A stretch of DNA of 21,512 nt from Holophaga sp. (GTDB taxonomy: Bacteria; Acidobacteriota; Holophagae; Holophagales; Holophagaceae). The DNA is taken from NCBI GenBank assembly GCA_031292735.1, contig JARLGP010000245.1, forward strand, positions 1 to 21,512, in the 5' to 3' direction. Shown here piece by piece: positions 1 to 6,698 of this stretch; the stretch's first letter is position 1; each line of letters opens with the position of its first letter. Both the position numbers and the translations under genes were made by a program. The notes beneath the pieces were generated by a model. The model ran no database searches, was not told the origin of the DNA, and was given only the letters and a program-made list of their open reading frames with translations.

Positions 1-502
1 CGCGGCCCAGGCGCCGGGCCAGGTCCGCGGCGAACCCGGCGGCGCCGGGGGCCCCCGCCAGCAGGGCGAAGGGACCGGCATGGCCGGCCCAGGCCGGGTC
101 CCAGTCCGGCAGGGCGCCGTGGGCCCGCAGGATCCGGGCGTCGATCCAGTCCAGGCCGGCCTCGGCGAAAGCCAGCTGCACGGAGCTGAGGCCCGGAAGG
201 CGCCGGAACGGGACATCCGGGAAGCGCCGGGCCAGGGTCCCGGCCAGGCTGGCCAGCCCGGGGTCGCCCGAGACCAGCACCACCACGGCCTTCCGGCCCA
301 GGTGCGGGGCCAGCTCCTGGAGGAACGGCGCCAGCCCGCGATCGTAGCCCAGCCGCTCGGCGCCGCTCTCGGGGAACAGATCCAGGAGCCGGGGCGCGCC
401 GGCCAGAAGCCGGGCCTGGGCCGCCGCCCGGCGCGCCCGGGGCGTCACCAGGTCGGGAGCTCCGGGGCCGCAGCCCACCACCCAGCAGGGAATCATGCCC
501 AT
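1..502 (-). CDS. cbiE: Cobalt-precorrin-7 (C5)-methyltransferase CbiE, 3' end cut by the window edge
   Basis: This is a SAM-dependent tetrapyrrole methylase acting on C5 of the corrin ring in the cobalamin pathway. About 167 residues are visible. The N-terminal glycine-rich motif VVGCGPGAPDLVTP (about residues 7-20) is the methylase signature. It is followed by LLAGAPRLLDLFP, by VSGDPGLASLAG, and by LPGLSSVQLAFAEAGLDW, all typical of CbiE and the CobL N-terminal half. The reading frame runs open to base 1, so I cannot tell whether a CbiT domain is fused (a CobL-type protein). I chose the ATG at 502 because a GGAGG lies 7 nt upstream. An in-frame ATG at 496 would form an ATGA overlap with the cbiD stop but is too far from that ribosome binding site. 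The gene is last in the visible operon and overlaps cbiD by 10 nt. Confidence 0.9.
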   Translation of the reverse strand, partial: MGMIPCWVVGCGPGAPDLVTPRARRAAAQARLLAGAPRLLDLFPESGAERLGYDRGLAPFLQELAPHLGRKAVVVLVSGDPGLASLAGTLARRFPDVPFRRLPGLSSVQLAFAEAGLDWIDARILRAHGALPDWDPAWAGHAGPFALLAGAPGAAGFAADLARRLGR

Positions 503-1527
503 GGGGTTCCCTCCAGGCAGCCGCCGTAGATCCCGCCGTCCATGGTGGTGAGGAGCACCCCGCAGGGGAGTCCGGTCCGGCTTCCGGCGGCTTCAAGCAC
601 GGCCCGCGCCAGGGGCTCCGCCAGCCGAGGCCGCAGTTCCGGGGCCAGGGCCTGGAACACCCCCTCCACCGTCGGGGTCGTTGCCAGGACGCACCCCGCC
701 ACCGTCTCGGCCAGGGCGTGGACCCGGGGCAGGGGGCTGGGGCTGCGGGCGGAATGGGTGTCGAAGTGGCCTTCGGCCAGCTTCACCAGCTTGCCCGGGT
801 GGCCCGCCAGCAGGAGGGCGCGGAAACTCTTGGCCGCGGCCAGGTCCAGGGCGTGCCCCCATTCGTTGGCGACCTCCACCACCGGCAGGTCCGCCTTCCA
901 GGCGGCCAGCGCCCGCTCGCCGAGATGGCCCGGCACCATGGCCACGGCATCGTGCCCGGCGGCCCGAACCACGTCCAGGGAACAGTCGATGGTGCCCCGC
1001 ACCGCGTCCAGGCTGAAGGGCCGTACCCGGCCGGTGCTGCCCAGGATGGAAAGCCCGCCCAGCACGCCCAGGCGCGGGTTGAAGGTGCGCCGGGCCAGTT
1101 CCGCCCCGCCCGGGATGGAGACCCGGATGGCGGCGCCGGTCCAGCCAACCTCCTCCAGGGCCGCGCGGATCATGGCCCGCGGTGCTGGATTGATGGCCGG
1201 TTCTCCGGGCGGGATCCGCAGCCCGGCCAGGGTGACGACGCCCACGCCGGTCCCGGCCGCGAAGCTCCAGCCCGGGGCCCGGGTCACGGCGACGATCACG
1301 GTGGCGCCATGGGAGATGTCCGGATCGCCGCCGGCATCCTTCACCACCGCCGCCTCGCCTCCGCCGGGCACCGGCCGGGCCCAGGCGATGGGGAGCGCCA
1401 GCCGCGCGCCGCCGGGAAAGGGGATCTCCAGGGCCGCTCCGACCGGGGCTCCGGACGCCGCCAGGGCCGCCGCCTTGGCTGCCGCGGCCGCGCAGGCCCC
1501 CGTGCTGAAGCCGAGGCCGCCGCCCAT
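493..1527 (-). CDS. cbiD: Cobalt-precorrin-5B (C1)-methyltransferase CbiD
   Basis: CbiD methylates C1 of cobalt-precorrin-5B and is specific to the anaerobic cobalamin route. The 344-residue product starts MGGGLGFSTGACAAAAAKAA, the characteristic CbiD N-terminus (usually GFTTGTCAAAAAKAA). Further family blocks are VVKDAGGDPDISHG, GVGVVTLAGL, PGEPAINPAPRAMI, FNPRLGVLGGLSILGSTG and the C-terminal MDGGIYGGC-type ending. The length is slightly below the Salmonella protein. The ATG at 1527 shares one base with the cbiL stop (TGATG) and has a G-rich stretch just upstream. The open frame continues upstream over cbiL without homology, so the longer version is rejected. Function is known for the family; the identification here is from motifs and neighbours. 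Confidence 0.95.
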   Translation of the reverse strand: MGGGLGFSTGACAAAAAKAAALAASGAPVGAALEIPFPGGARLALPIAWARPVPGGGEAAVVKDAGGDPDISHGATVIVAVTRAPGWSFAAGTGVGVVTLAGLRIPPGEPAINPAPRAMIRAALEEVGWTGAAIRVSIPGGAELARRTFNPRLGVLGGLSILGSTGRVRPFSLDAVRGTIDCSLDVVRAAGHDAVAMVPGHLGERALAAWKADLPVVEVANEWGHALDLAAAKSFRALLLAGHPGKLVKLAEGHFDTHSARSPSPLPRVHALAETVAGCVLATTPTVEGVFQALAPELRPRLAEPLARAVLEAAGSRTGLPCGVLLTTMDGGIYGGCLEGTPWA

Positions 1528-2252
1528 CAGGCCCCCCAGTCCCGGCGCCCGGTGCGCACCAGCACCACGCTCATGTAGCCCAGCCGGGTGCCCCGCGCCT
1601 GGCGCAGGTCCAGGACCAGCCGTTCCCGCTCCTGCTCCACGGCGAAGGCCAGCCGGGCATGGTCGAGAAGGCCCCGCTGCTCCAGGAGCTCGATCAACCC
1701 GTCCAGGTGGTCCGCCACCTTGTACAGGACCACGGTCTCGCTGTGGTCCAGCGCCTCGGCCACCGCCGCCAGGTCCGTGGCGGGCATGAGGGTGAGCCGG
1801 TCCTCCTGGAGCGCGAGCTCCTCCTGGAAGGCTGCCGCCGCGGCCTGGGCGGCGCTGATGCCGGCCACCACGTGGATCCGCTCCGGGCCGATCCGCTCCC
1901 GGAGCGCCTGCAACAGGTAGCTGCTGGTGCTGTAGATCAGCGGATCGCCCATGGTGATCTGGACCACGGATTTCCCGGCCCCGAGGCGGGCGGCGGCCCA
2001 CTGGGCGGCGGTTTCCCAGGTGGCCCGGACCCGGGCCTGGTCCCGGGTCATGGGATAGATGTGCTCCAGGATCTCCTGGCCGCGCAGGTGCCCGCGCACG
2101 ATGCCCAGGGCCAGGCTGGCCTCGCTGCGATCGCTGCGCGGAGCGATCAGCGCGTCGCAGCCTTCGATCAGCTGGGCGGCCCGCAACGTCAGCAGGTCGG
2201 GGGCGCCGGGGCCCACGCCCACCGCGTAGAAGTGTCCAGGTTCGGCCTTCAT
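1527..2252 (-). CDS. cbiL: Cobalt-precorrin-2 C20-methyltransferase CbiL
   Basis: A SAM-dependent methylase of 241 residues acting on C20 of cobalt-sirohydrochlorin (cobalt-factor II or precorrin-2). It has the tetrapyrrole-methylase N-terminus YAVGVGPGAPDLLTLRAA (residues 9-26) and the second family motif MGDPLIYST at 101-109. The GDPLIYST form is typical of CbiL and CobI rather than of the other ring methylases. HVVAGISAAQAAAAAF follows at about 126-141. The length is normal for the family. The ATG at 2252 forms an ATGA overlap with the stop of cbiK. The gene lies directly after cobalt insertion and before CbiD, which matches the early pathway order. Confidence 0.93.
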   Translation of the reverse strand: MKAEPGHFYAVGVGPGAPDLLTLRAAQLIEGCDALIAPRSDRSEASLALGIVRGHLRGQEILEHIYPMTRDQARVRATWETAAQWAAARLGAGKSVVQITMGDPLIYSTSSYLLQALRERIGPERIHVVAGISAAQAAAAAFQEELALQEDRLTLMPATDLAAVAEALDHSETVVLYKVADHLDGLIELLEQRGLLDHARLAFAVEQERERLVLDLRQARGTRLGYMSVVLVRTGRRDWGA

Positions 2253-3010
2253 GGCTGCTCCGTTCGGGACAGCGCCGCGCCCAGCTTGGCCAGGAACCGG
2301 CGGCGGACCCAGGGGCGCAGGGCCAGGGCCGGGCCGCAGCTGAACGCCGGGACCGACAGGCGCGATTTCAGGCTTCCCGGCTGGTCGCCCAGGATGTCCG
2401 AGGCCACATGCTCCCCGGCCACCAGGAGGAAGGGGCAGACGTGGGCCTTGCCCGCGCTCCGGGCGCTGTGGATGAAGCGCTCCAGGCCGGCGGCGTCCCC
2501 GCGGCCTTCCAGGCGGGTGAGGAAGAGATCCTCGCGGGCCGAGGAAAGCCGCGCGCCCAGGGCGTCCAGCCCGGCGTTGAAGCGGGCCTCGGTGCCGTGG
2601 CCGTGGGCCACCACCAGCACCGGGCCATCCGGCGGAAGATCCCCGAGCAGGTCGGCCACCACGCCCAGGCAGTCCGCCTCATCGGCCAGCAGGGGGGCGC
2701 CGAAGCTGGGGCGCAGGCCCCCGGCCGGCTCGGCCAGCATTTCATGGTGTTTTGCGCCGGGCACCAGGTGCAGGCTCTGGACCGCCACCGCCCGGAAGCC
2801 CCGGGCGCGCAGACCGGCATAGGCCTCGGCCAGGGTCAGGGCGGGATCCCCCCGCTGCTTGAGGCGCGCCACCAGAGAGGTGGCGGTATAGGCCCAATGG
2901 ATCTCCCGGTCGGGGAAGGCGGAGCGCGCGTCCGCCTCGATCCGGGCGTAGCTGTCCCGGGCCGCGGAGGACAGGGCGCCGAAGGCCACCAGCAGGATCG
3001 GAGTGTTCAC
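2249..3010 (-). CDS. cbiK: Sirohydrochlorin cobaltochelatase CbiK
   Basis: CbiK inserts Co2+ into sirohydrochlorin, the step that defines the cobalt-early pathway. The product is 253 residues. It has the chelatase opening PILLVAFGALSS, the block AVAVQSLHLVPGAKHHEM (75-91), VVAHGHGTEARFN with His136 and His138, and PFLLVAGEHVASDI with His201. These match the two metal-binding histidine regions of the Salmonella enzyme (about His145 and His207). No signal peptide is seen, so a cytoplasmic enzyme is likely; some deltaproteobacterial CbiK proteins are periplasmic. The start is a GTG at 3010, chosen because it makes a GTGA overlap with the cbiC stop and because family homology begins at that residue. 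Confidence 0.92.
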   Translation of the reverse strand: MNTPILLVAFGALSSAARDSYARIEADARSAFPDREIHWAYTATSLVARLKQRGDPALTLAEAYAGLRARGFRAVAVQSLHLVPGAKHHEMLAEPAGGLRPSFGAPLLADEADCLGVVADLLGDLPPDGPVLVVAHGHGTEARFNAGLDALGARLSSAREDLFLTRLEGRGDAAGLERFIHSARSAGKAHVCPFLLVAGEHVASDILGDQPGSLKSRLSVPAFSCGPALALRPWVRRRFLAKLGAALSRTEQP

Positions 3011-3675
3011 GCGGGCTCCCGGGCGAGAATGGCCAGGGCGTGCAGGGCGGCCACCGCCAGGGGGCTGCCGCCCCGGCGCCCCCGGAGCAGGATGAAGGGG
3101 ACCGGGAGGCCCACCAGCTCCTCCTTGCTTTCCACCACGTGCACGAAGCCCACCGGCAGGCCCAGCACCAGCGCCGGGCGCAGCCCTTCCTCCGCGATCA
3201 TCCGGTTCAGCTCCAGCAGGGCCACGGGGGCGTTGCCGATGGCGATGATGCCGCCTCCCAGGACGGCCCGCGCCTCGCGCAAGGCGAACAGGCTCCGGGG
3301 CAGGCCGGTGCGGGCGGCCTGCTCCGCGACCTCCGGATCGGCCACGTGGCAGTGGATCGCGTCCCGGGTGTAGGCCGGGTTCACCGCCTTCAGCCGGGCC
3401 AGGCTCAGGCCCGAGCGGATCATGTTGGCGTCCGCGTAGATCGGCGCGCAGGCGCGCAGGGCGGCCAGGCCCGCGGCCACCGCCGAGGGGCTGAAGCGCA
3501 GGTCCGCCAGCAGGCTGAAGTCGGCCGAGGTGTGGACCATGCGCCGGGCCACCGCCCATTCCCCGGGCGAAAAGCCGTGGGCCGGCGCTTCCCGGTCGAT
3601 GGTGGCCAGGGAGGCCGCCTCGATGGCCTCGCCGGACATGGGCGCGGCCATGAGCGCGTGGATCAGGCTGGGCAT
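3007..3675 (-). CDS. cbiC: Cobalt-precorrin-8 methylmutase CbiC
   Basis: CbiC moves a methyl group from C11 to C12, giving cobyrinic acid (the CobH/CbiC family). The 222-residue protein carries the family hallmark RRMVHTSADFSLL at about 44-56, with the catalytic histidine at position 48. It also has PIYADANMIRSGL, GGIIAIGNAPVALLEL, and PALVLGLPVGFVHVVESKEEL followed by a RGRRGGSPLAVAALHAL tail, all typical. The ATG at 3675 has AGGAGG 4 nt upstream and overlaps the cysG stop by 13 nt. Downstream it shares a GTGA with cbiK. Placing a late-pathway mutase between cysG and cbiK is not in reaction order, but cbi operons are commonly shuffled. Confidence 0.94.
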   Translation of the reverse strand: MPSLIHALMAAPMSGEAIEAASLATIDREAPAHGFSPGEWAVARRMVHTSADFSLLADLRFSPSAVAAGLAALRACAPIYADANMIRSGLSLARLKAVNPAYTRDAIHCHVADPEVAEQAARTGLPRSLFALREARAVLGGGIIAIGNAPVALLELNRMIAEEGLRPALVLGLPVGFVHVVESKEELVGLPVPFILLRGRRGGSPLAVAALHALAILAREPA

Positions 3676-5042
3676 GGGGCCTCCTGGGCGTGGGGGTTGA
3701 GCAGCCCGGCCAGCCGCACCACTTCGCCCACCACGATCAGGCCGGGGCCCTGGACCTCCAGGGCCTCCACCCGGTCCGGCAGGGTGGCCAGGGTGCCGGT
3801 CACCGTCCGCTGCCCGGGGAGGGTGCCGTTGACGATGAGCGCCGCGGGCAGGTCCGCGCCGCGGCCGTGCAGGATGAGCTGGCGGCAGGCCTCGCGCACC
3901 CGGCTTCGGCCCATGAACAGCACCAGGGTTTCCGGGCCCCGGGCCATGCGCTCCCATTCCTCCGGGGCGGGCGGCTGGCCGTTGCGCTTGTGCAGGCTGA
4001 AAGCCCCCAGGCTGCGGCCGAAATCCCGGTCGGTCACCGGAATGCCGGCGGTGGCCGGCACGGCGCTGAGGCTGGAGACGCCGGGCACGATGACAAACGG
4101 GATCCCGGCCTGGGCCAGGGCGCGCGCCTCCTCACCGGCCCGGCCGAACAGGCACGGGTCGCCGCCCTTCAGGCGCAGCACCCGCAGGCCCTGGCCGGCC
4201 AGGTCCGCCAGCAGCGCGTTGATCCGGTCCTGGGTGAGCACGCAGCCGCCTTTGTGCTTGCCGGCGTCGATGTGGCGGGCCGTGGGCGCGAACCGGTCCA
4301 GGATCTCCCGGTTGGCGAGGGCGTCGTACACCACCACGTCCGCGGCGCGCAGATGGGCGACCGCCTTGAGGGTGAGCAGGCCCAGGTCCCCGGGGCCGGC
4401 GCCGACCATGGCCACGCTGCCGGGGCGGAACTCCGGATCGTCCGAAGCCCAGGACGTGAGCCGCGCCCTGCGCTCTCCGGCCGGAAGGCTCCGGAAGGCG
4501 GGGGACTGTTTGGCGTTCCGGATCGTTTCCAGCCGCCGCGCGTGTTCGGGGCCATAGCGGGGCGCGGCCTCCTCCTTCAACCGGGCCGCGTAGGCCGGGC
4601 AGATGCCCCCGGTGGCGAAGCTCACCGTGAGGGCGCCCTGGCGCAGGGTCGCCGGGAAGTGCACGTCCGAATCCTCCGGGGCGTCCGCCCTGAGCACCAG
4701 GGCGCCCATCCCCCGGGCATCCCGGGCGATCCGGGCGTTGAGGGCCGGGTCGCCGGTGGCCGCCACCACCAGGAAGGCGCCCTGGAGATCCCCGGGGCCG
4801 GAATAGGCCCGGACGATCCGCTCGATCCGCTCGACCCGCTCGATGGCCGGGAGATCCGGATCCGCGCCCTCCCGGGCCGGCGGGGCGATGATCCTCAGCC
4901 GGGCGCCGGCCTGGGCCAGCTTCTCGGCCTTCCGCCGGGCCACGGCGCCGGCCCCTACCAGCACGGCGAGACGGCCCTGCAGCCGCAGTTGCAGTGGCAG
5001 CCAGGCCGGGATTTGGTTCAAGTCAAGGTTCGGATCACCCAT
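3663..5042 (-). CDS. cysG: Siroheme synthase-type fusion: precorrin-2 dehydrogenase/chelatase plus uroporphyrinogen-III C-methyltransferase
   Basis: A bifunctional protein of 459 residues, almost the length of E. coli CysG (457). Residues 1-150 are the NAD-dependent precorrin-2 dehydrogenase/chelatase half, with Rossmann loop VLVGAGAVARRKAEKL (about 27-42) and TGDPALN, where Asp98 aligns with the catalytic aspartate region. A short linker domain (150-205) follows. From about 209 comes the SAM methylase half, with VAMVGAGPGDLGLLTLKA, RLKGGDPCLFGRAGEEA and VPGVSSLSAVPATAGIPVT. In this operon its job is probably to supply sirohydrochlorin for CbiK, though it could also feed siroheme. The ATG at 5042 has GAGGG 6 nt upstream; more upstream codons lack homology. 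It is the first gene behind the cobalamin riboswitch at 5130-5290. A 9-bp tandem repeat lies inside it. Confidence 0.93.
   Translation of the reverse strand: MGDPNLDLNQIPAWLPLQLRLQGRLAVLVGAGAVARRKAEKLAQAGARLRIIAPPAREGADPDLPAIERVERIERIVRAYSGPGDLQGAFLVVAATGDPALNARIARDARGMGALVLRADAPEDSDVHFPATLRQGALTVSFATGGICPAYAARLKEEAAPRYGPEHARRLETIRNAKQSPAFRSLPAGERRARLTSWASDDPEFRPGSVAMVGAGPGDLGLLTLKAVAHLRAADVVVYDALANREILDRFAPTARHIDAGKHKGGCVLTQDRINALLADLAGQGLRVLRLKGGDPCLFGRAGEEARALAQAGIPFVIVPGVSSLSAVPATAGIPVTDRDFGRSLGAFSLHKRNGQPPAPEEWERMARGPETLVLFMGRSRVREACRQLILHGRGADLPAALIVNGTLPGQRTVTGTLATLPDRVEALEVQGPGLIVVGEVVRLAGLLNPHAQEAPCPA
4815..4841 (-). repeat. Three tandem 9-bp units inside cysG
   Basis: On the plus strand the units are GATCCGCTC, GATCCGCTC and GACCCGCTC, read on the minus strand as alternating Glu-Arg-Val/Ile residues (ERVERIERI, near residue 68-76 of CysG). 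Because the unit is a multiple of three, slippage would add or remove residues without breaking the frame. Confidence 0.8.
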
Positions 5043-5076
5043 GTTCGCCCTCGCGTTACGCCGAGATGACGTACAA

Positions 5077-5119
5077 CGGGTCGGAGGCCTTTCGGCAACC
5101 AACCCGCTCCCTCGGCGGG
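5077..5119 (-). promoter_or_regulatory. Candidate expression platform of the cysG riboswitch: two mutually exclusive hairpins
   Basis: Between the aptamer and cysG the minus strand can form a strong hairpin. An 8-bp outer stem joins CGGGTTGG (5106-5099) to CCGACCCG (5084-5077) with one G-U pair. A two-nucleotide internal loop follows, then GCC-GAAA-GGC at the tip. The first four bases of the outer stem (CGGG, 5106-5103) can instead pair with the preceding CCCGC (5119-5115), using GCGGG at 5107-5103. The two folds cannot coexist, the usual logic of a riboswitch switch region. No run of U follows the strong hairpin (the next bases are TTGTACG). It is therefore not a textbook intrinsic terminator and could act through translation or Rho. 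Pairing is seen by eye; the switching role is inferred. Confidence 0.5.
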
Positions 5120-5129
5120 GGTCTATCGC

Positions 5130-5290
5130 TCAGAGCCGGTCTCCGGACTCGCGAATGGCTGGTTCCTTTCGGATCCCCCGAAGTCTTCCCGGTTTCCCAG
5201 TGACTCCGGCTTCTGGCCGCGCGCCCGAGGACGCGTCGCTTACCGTTGCGGGGCAGTGCCGGAGTTGCACCGGCTTCCCGAACACTCTGA
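5130..5290 (-). ncRNA. Cobalamin riboswitch aptamer controlling the cysG-cbiCKLDE operon
   Basis: Reading the minus strand from 5290 to 5130, the region holds the B12-box core GGGAAGCCGGTGCAACTCCG followed by GCACTGCCCCGCAACGGTAAG (5279-5238). The P3 stem is GCCGG/CCGGC. The conserved internal block ACTGGGAAACCGGGAAG and the 3' element GTCCGGAGACCGGCTC follow. The outer P1 stem is TCAGAG (5290-5285) with CTCTGA (5135-5130). The P2 arm appears very short compared with the second aptamer in this window. The family binds adenosyl- or other cobalamins and turns expression off when ligand is present. It lies in the 294-bp gap between cbiA and cysG, 88 nt upstream of the cysG start. Confidence 0.92.
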
Positions 5291-5311
5291 ATCTATGTCG
5301 CCGACCAGCCT

Positions 5312-5340
5312 AGCATGGTTGGGAGCGGAAGGGCAGTCAG
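5312..5340 (-). promoter_or_regulatory. Weak candidate promoter for the cysG riboswitch transcript
   Basis: On the minus strand CTGACT (5340-5335) and CATGCT (5317-5312) are 17 bp apart, with 4 of 6 and 3 of 6 matches to the housekeeping consensus. The predicted start, about 5305, lies just ahead of the aptamer P1 strand at 5290. The -35 overlaps the cbiA stop codon, so the operon could be fed by this promoter, by readthrough from cobQ-cbiA, or by both. Confidence 0.3.
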
Positions 5341-6698
5341 CAGCTCCCGTGCTGCCAGGCCCGCATCCTCGCCACCCAGGTTTCCGCCCAGGAGGGCATG
5401 GCTCCGAAGTGGAGGTGCGCGTAGGAAGCCAGCAGGTTGCCCTCGGCGTGGCCCTGCAGGCTGGACTCCCCGCCCAGGCTCCGGCAAGCCCAGGCGGGGC
5501 TGGCGATCGTTCCGTCCCAGACGCTGTGGTGGAACTCGTGGGCCCTGCCTTCGGCGCCGGCCGCGCAGAACAGCGTGTCCCGCGCCGCGGTCAGGTGCTT
5601 GTAGCCGAAGGACTGCAGGCGCCCGGCCATGCGCGAACGGCCCGGGATGAGGCCCGCCATGGGATGGGCGCGTCCGTCGGCGTCCACCAGGGCCTCGGCC
5701 AGGGCCATGTAGCCCCCGCATTCCGCGAAGATGGGCATCCCCGCCGCATGGGCGGCGCGCAGGCTGGCGAAGAAAGGCCCGTTCCGGCTCAGTTCCCCGG
5801 CATGCAGTTCCGGGTAGCCGCCGGGCAGGTACACGCCGGCGACGCCCGCCGGCAGGTCCTCCCGGAGCGGACTGAAGGGCACCCAGCGCACCCCCAGCCG
5901 CTCCAGGCGGTCCAGGGTGTCCGCGTAGCTGAACGAGAACGCCGCGTCCCGGGCCAGGGCCACCGGCAGCTCTCCCGGGGGGGGCGGCGGGAGGCAGGGG
6001 ATGCCCTGCGGCGCCCGGGCCAGGGCAGCCAGGGCGTCCAGGTCCAGGGTGGCGGCCAGGTCCCGGGCGAGGCCCTGGAGGTTGCCTTCCAGGTCCGGCA
6101 GCTCCTCTGGGCGGAAGATGCCCAGATGGCGTTCCGGCAGGCGCCAGGCCTTGAGCGCGCCCGCCCAGCCCAGCGGCTTGACGTCCGTGTGGGCCCTCAC
6201 CGCCGCTTCCAGGATTCCATAGTGCCGGTCCGAGGCCACCCGGTTGAAGATCACGCCCGCGAGGTCCAGGCCCGGCACCAGCCGGGCGTGGCCCAGCACG
6301 GTGGCCGCCACGCTGCCGCCGACCCCGGAGGCGTCCACCACCAGCACGGCGGGCAGGCCCAGGCGCAGGGCGAGGTCGGCCCCGGAGCCCCGGAACGACA
6401 CGGGATCCGCCCCGTCGAACAGCCCCATCACCCCTTCCACCAGCGCCAGCCCGCTTCCGGCGCTGCCCCGGGCCCAGGTCTCGCGCAGCCCGGCGTCGTC
6501 CAGGAACCACCCGTCCAGGTTCCAGCTGGTCCGGCCCGCCGCGACCCGGTGCAGCATGGGATCCAGGTAGTCGGGCCCCGCCTTGAAGGGGGCCACCACC
6601 CTGCCTCGCTGGACGTAGGCCCGCATCAGCCCGGCGGCCAGCGTGGACTTGCCGCACCCGGAGTGGGTGCCGGCCAGGAGGAAGCCGGGGGTGGTCAC
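5337..6698 (-). CDS. cbiA: Cobyrinate a,c-diamide synthase CbiA (glutamine-dependent)
   Basis: CbiA uses ATP and glutamine to amidate the a and c side chains of cobyrinate. The product is 453 residues. It begins with a P-loop-like dethiobiotin-synthetase-type domain, LLAGTHSGCGKSTLAAGLMRA (about 7-27), then KAGPDYLDPMLH and VEGVMGLFDG, the last being a strong CbiA signature. The C-terminal half is a type-1 glutamine amidotransferase with YLPGGYPELHA, the nucleophile Cys327 in FAECGGYMALAEAL, and a C-terminal SYAHLHFG histidine motif. The start is a GTG at 6698 that forms a GTGA overlap with the cobQ stop. The frame stays open upstream but only antisense to real cobQ sequence. The product acts after the ring methylations and before CobQ. 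Confidence 0.95.
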   Translation of the reverse strand: MTTPGFLLAGTHSGCGKSTLAAGLMRAYVQRGRVVAPFKAGPDYLDPMLHRVAAGRTSWNLDGWFLDDAGLRETWARGSAGSGLALVEGVMGLFDGADPVSFRGSGADLALRLGLPAVLVVDASGVGGSVAATVLGHARLVPGLDLAGVIFNRVASDRHYGILEAAVRAHTDVKPLGWAGALKAWRLPERHLGIFRPEELPDLEGNLQGLARDLAATLDLDALAALARAPQGIPCLPPPPPGELPVALARDAAFSFSYADTLDRLERLGVRWVPFSPLREDLPAGVAGVYLPGGYPELHAGELSRNGPFFASLRAAHAAGMPIFAECGGYMALAEALVDADGRAHPMAGLIPGRSRMAGRLQSFGYKHLTAARDTLFCAAGAEGRAHEFHHSVWDGTIASPAWACRSLGGESSLQGHAEGNLLASYAHLHFGAMPSWAETWVARMRAWQHGSC

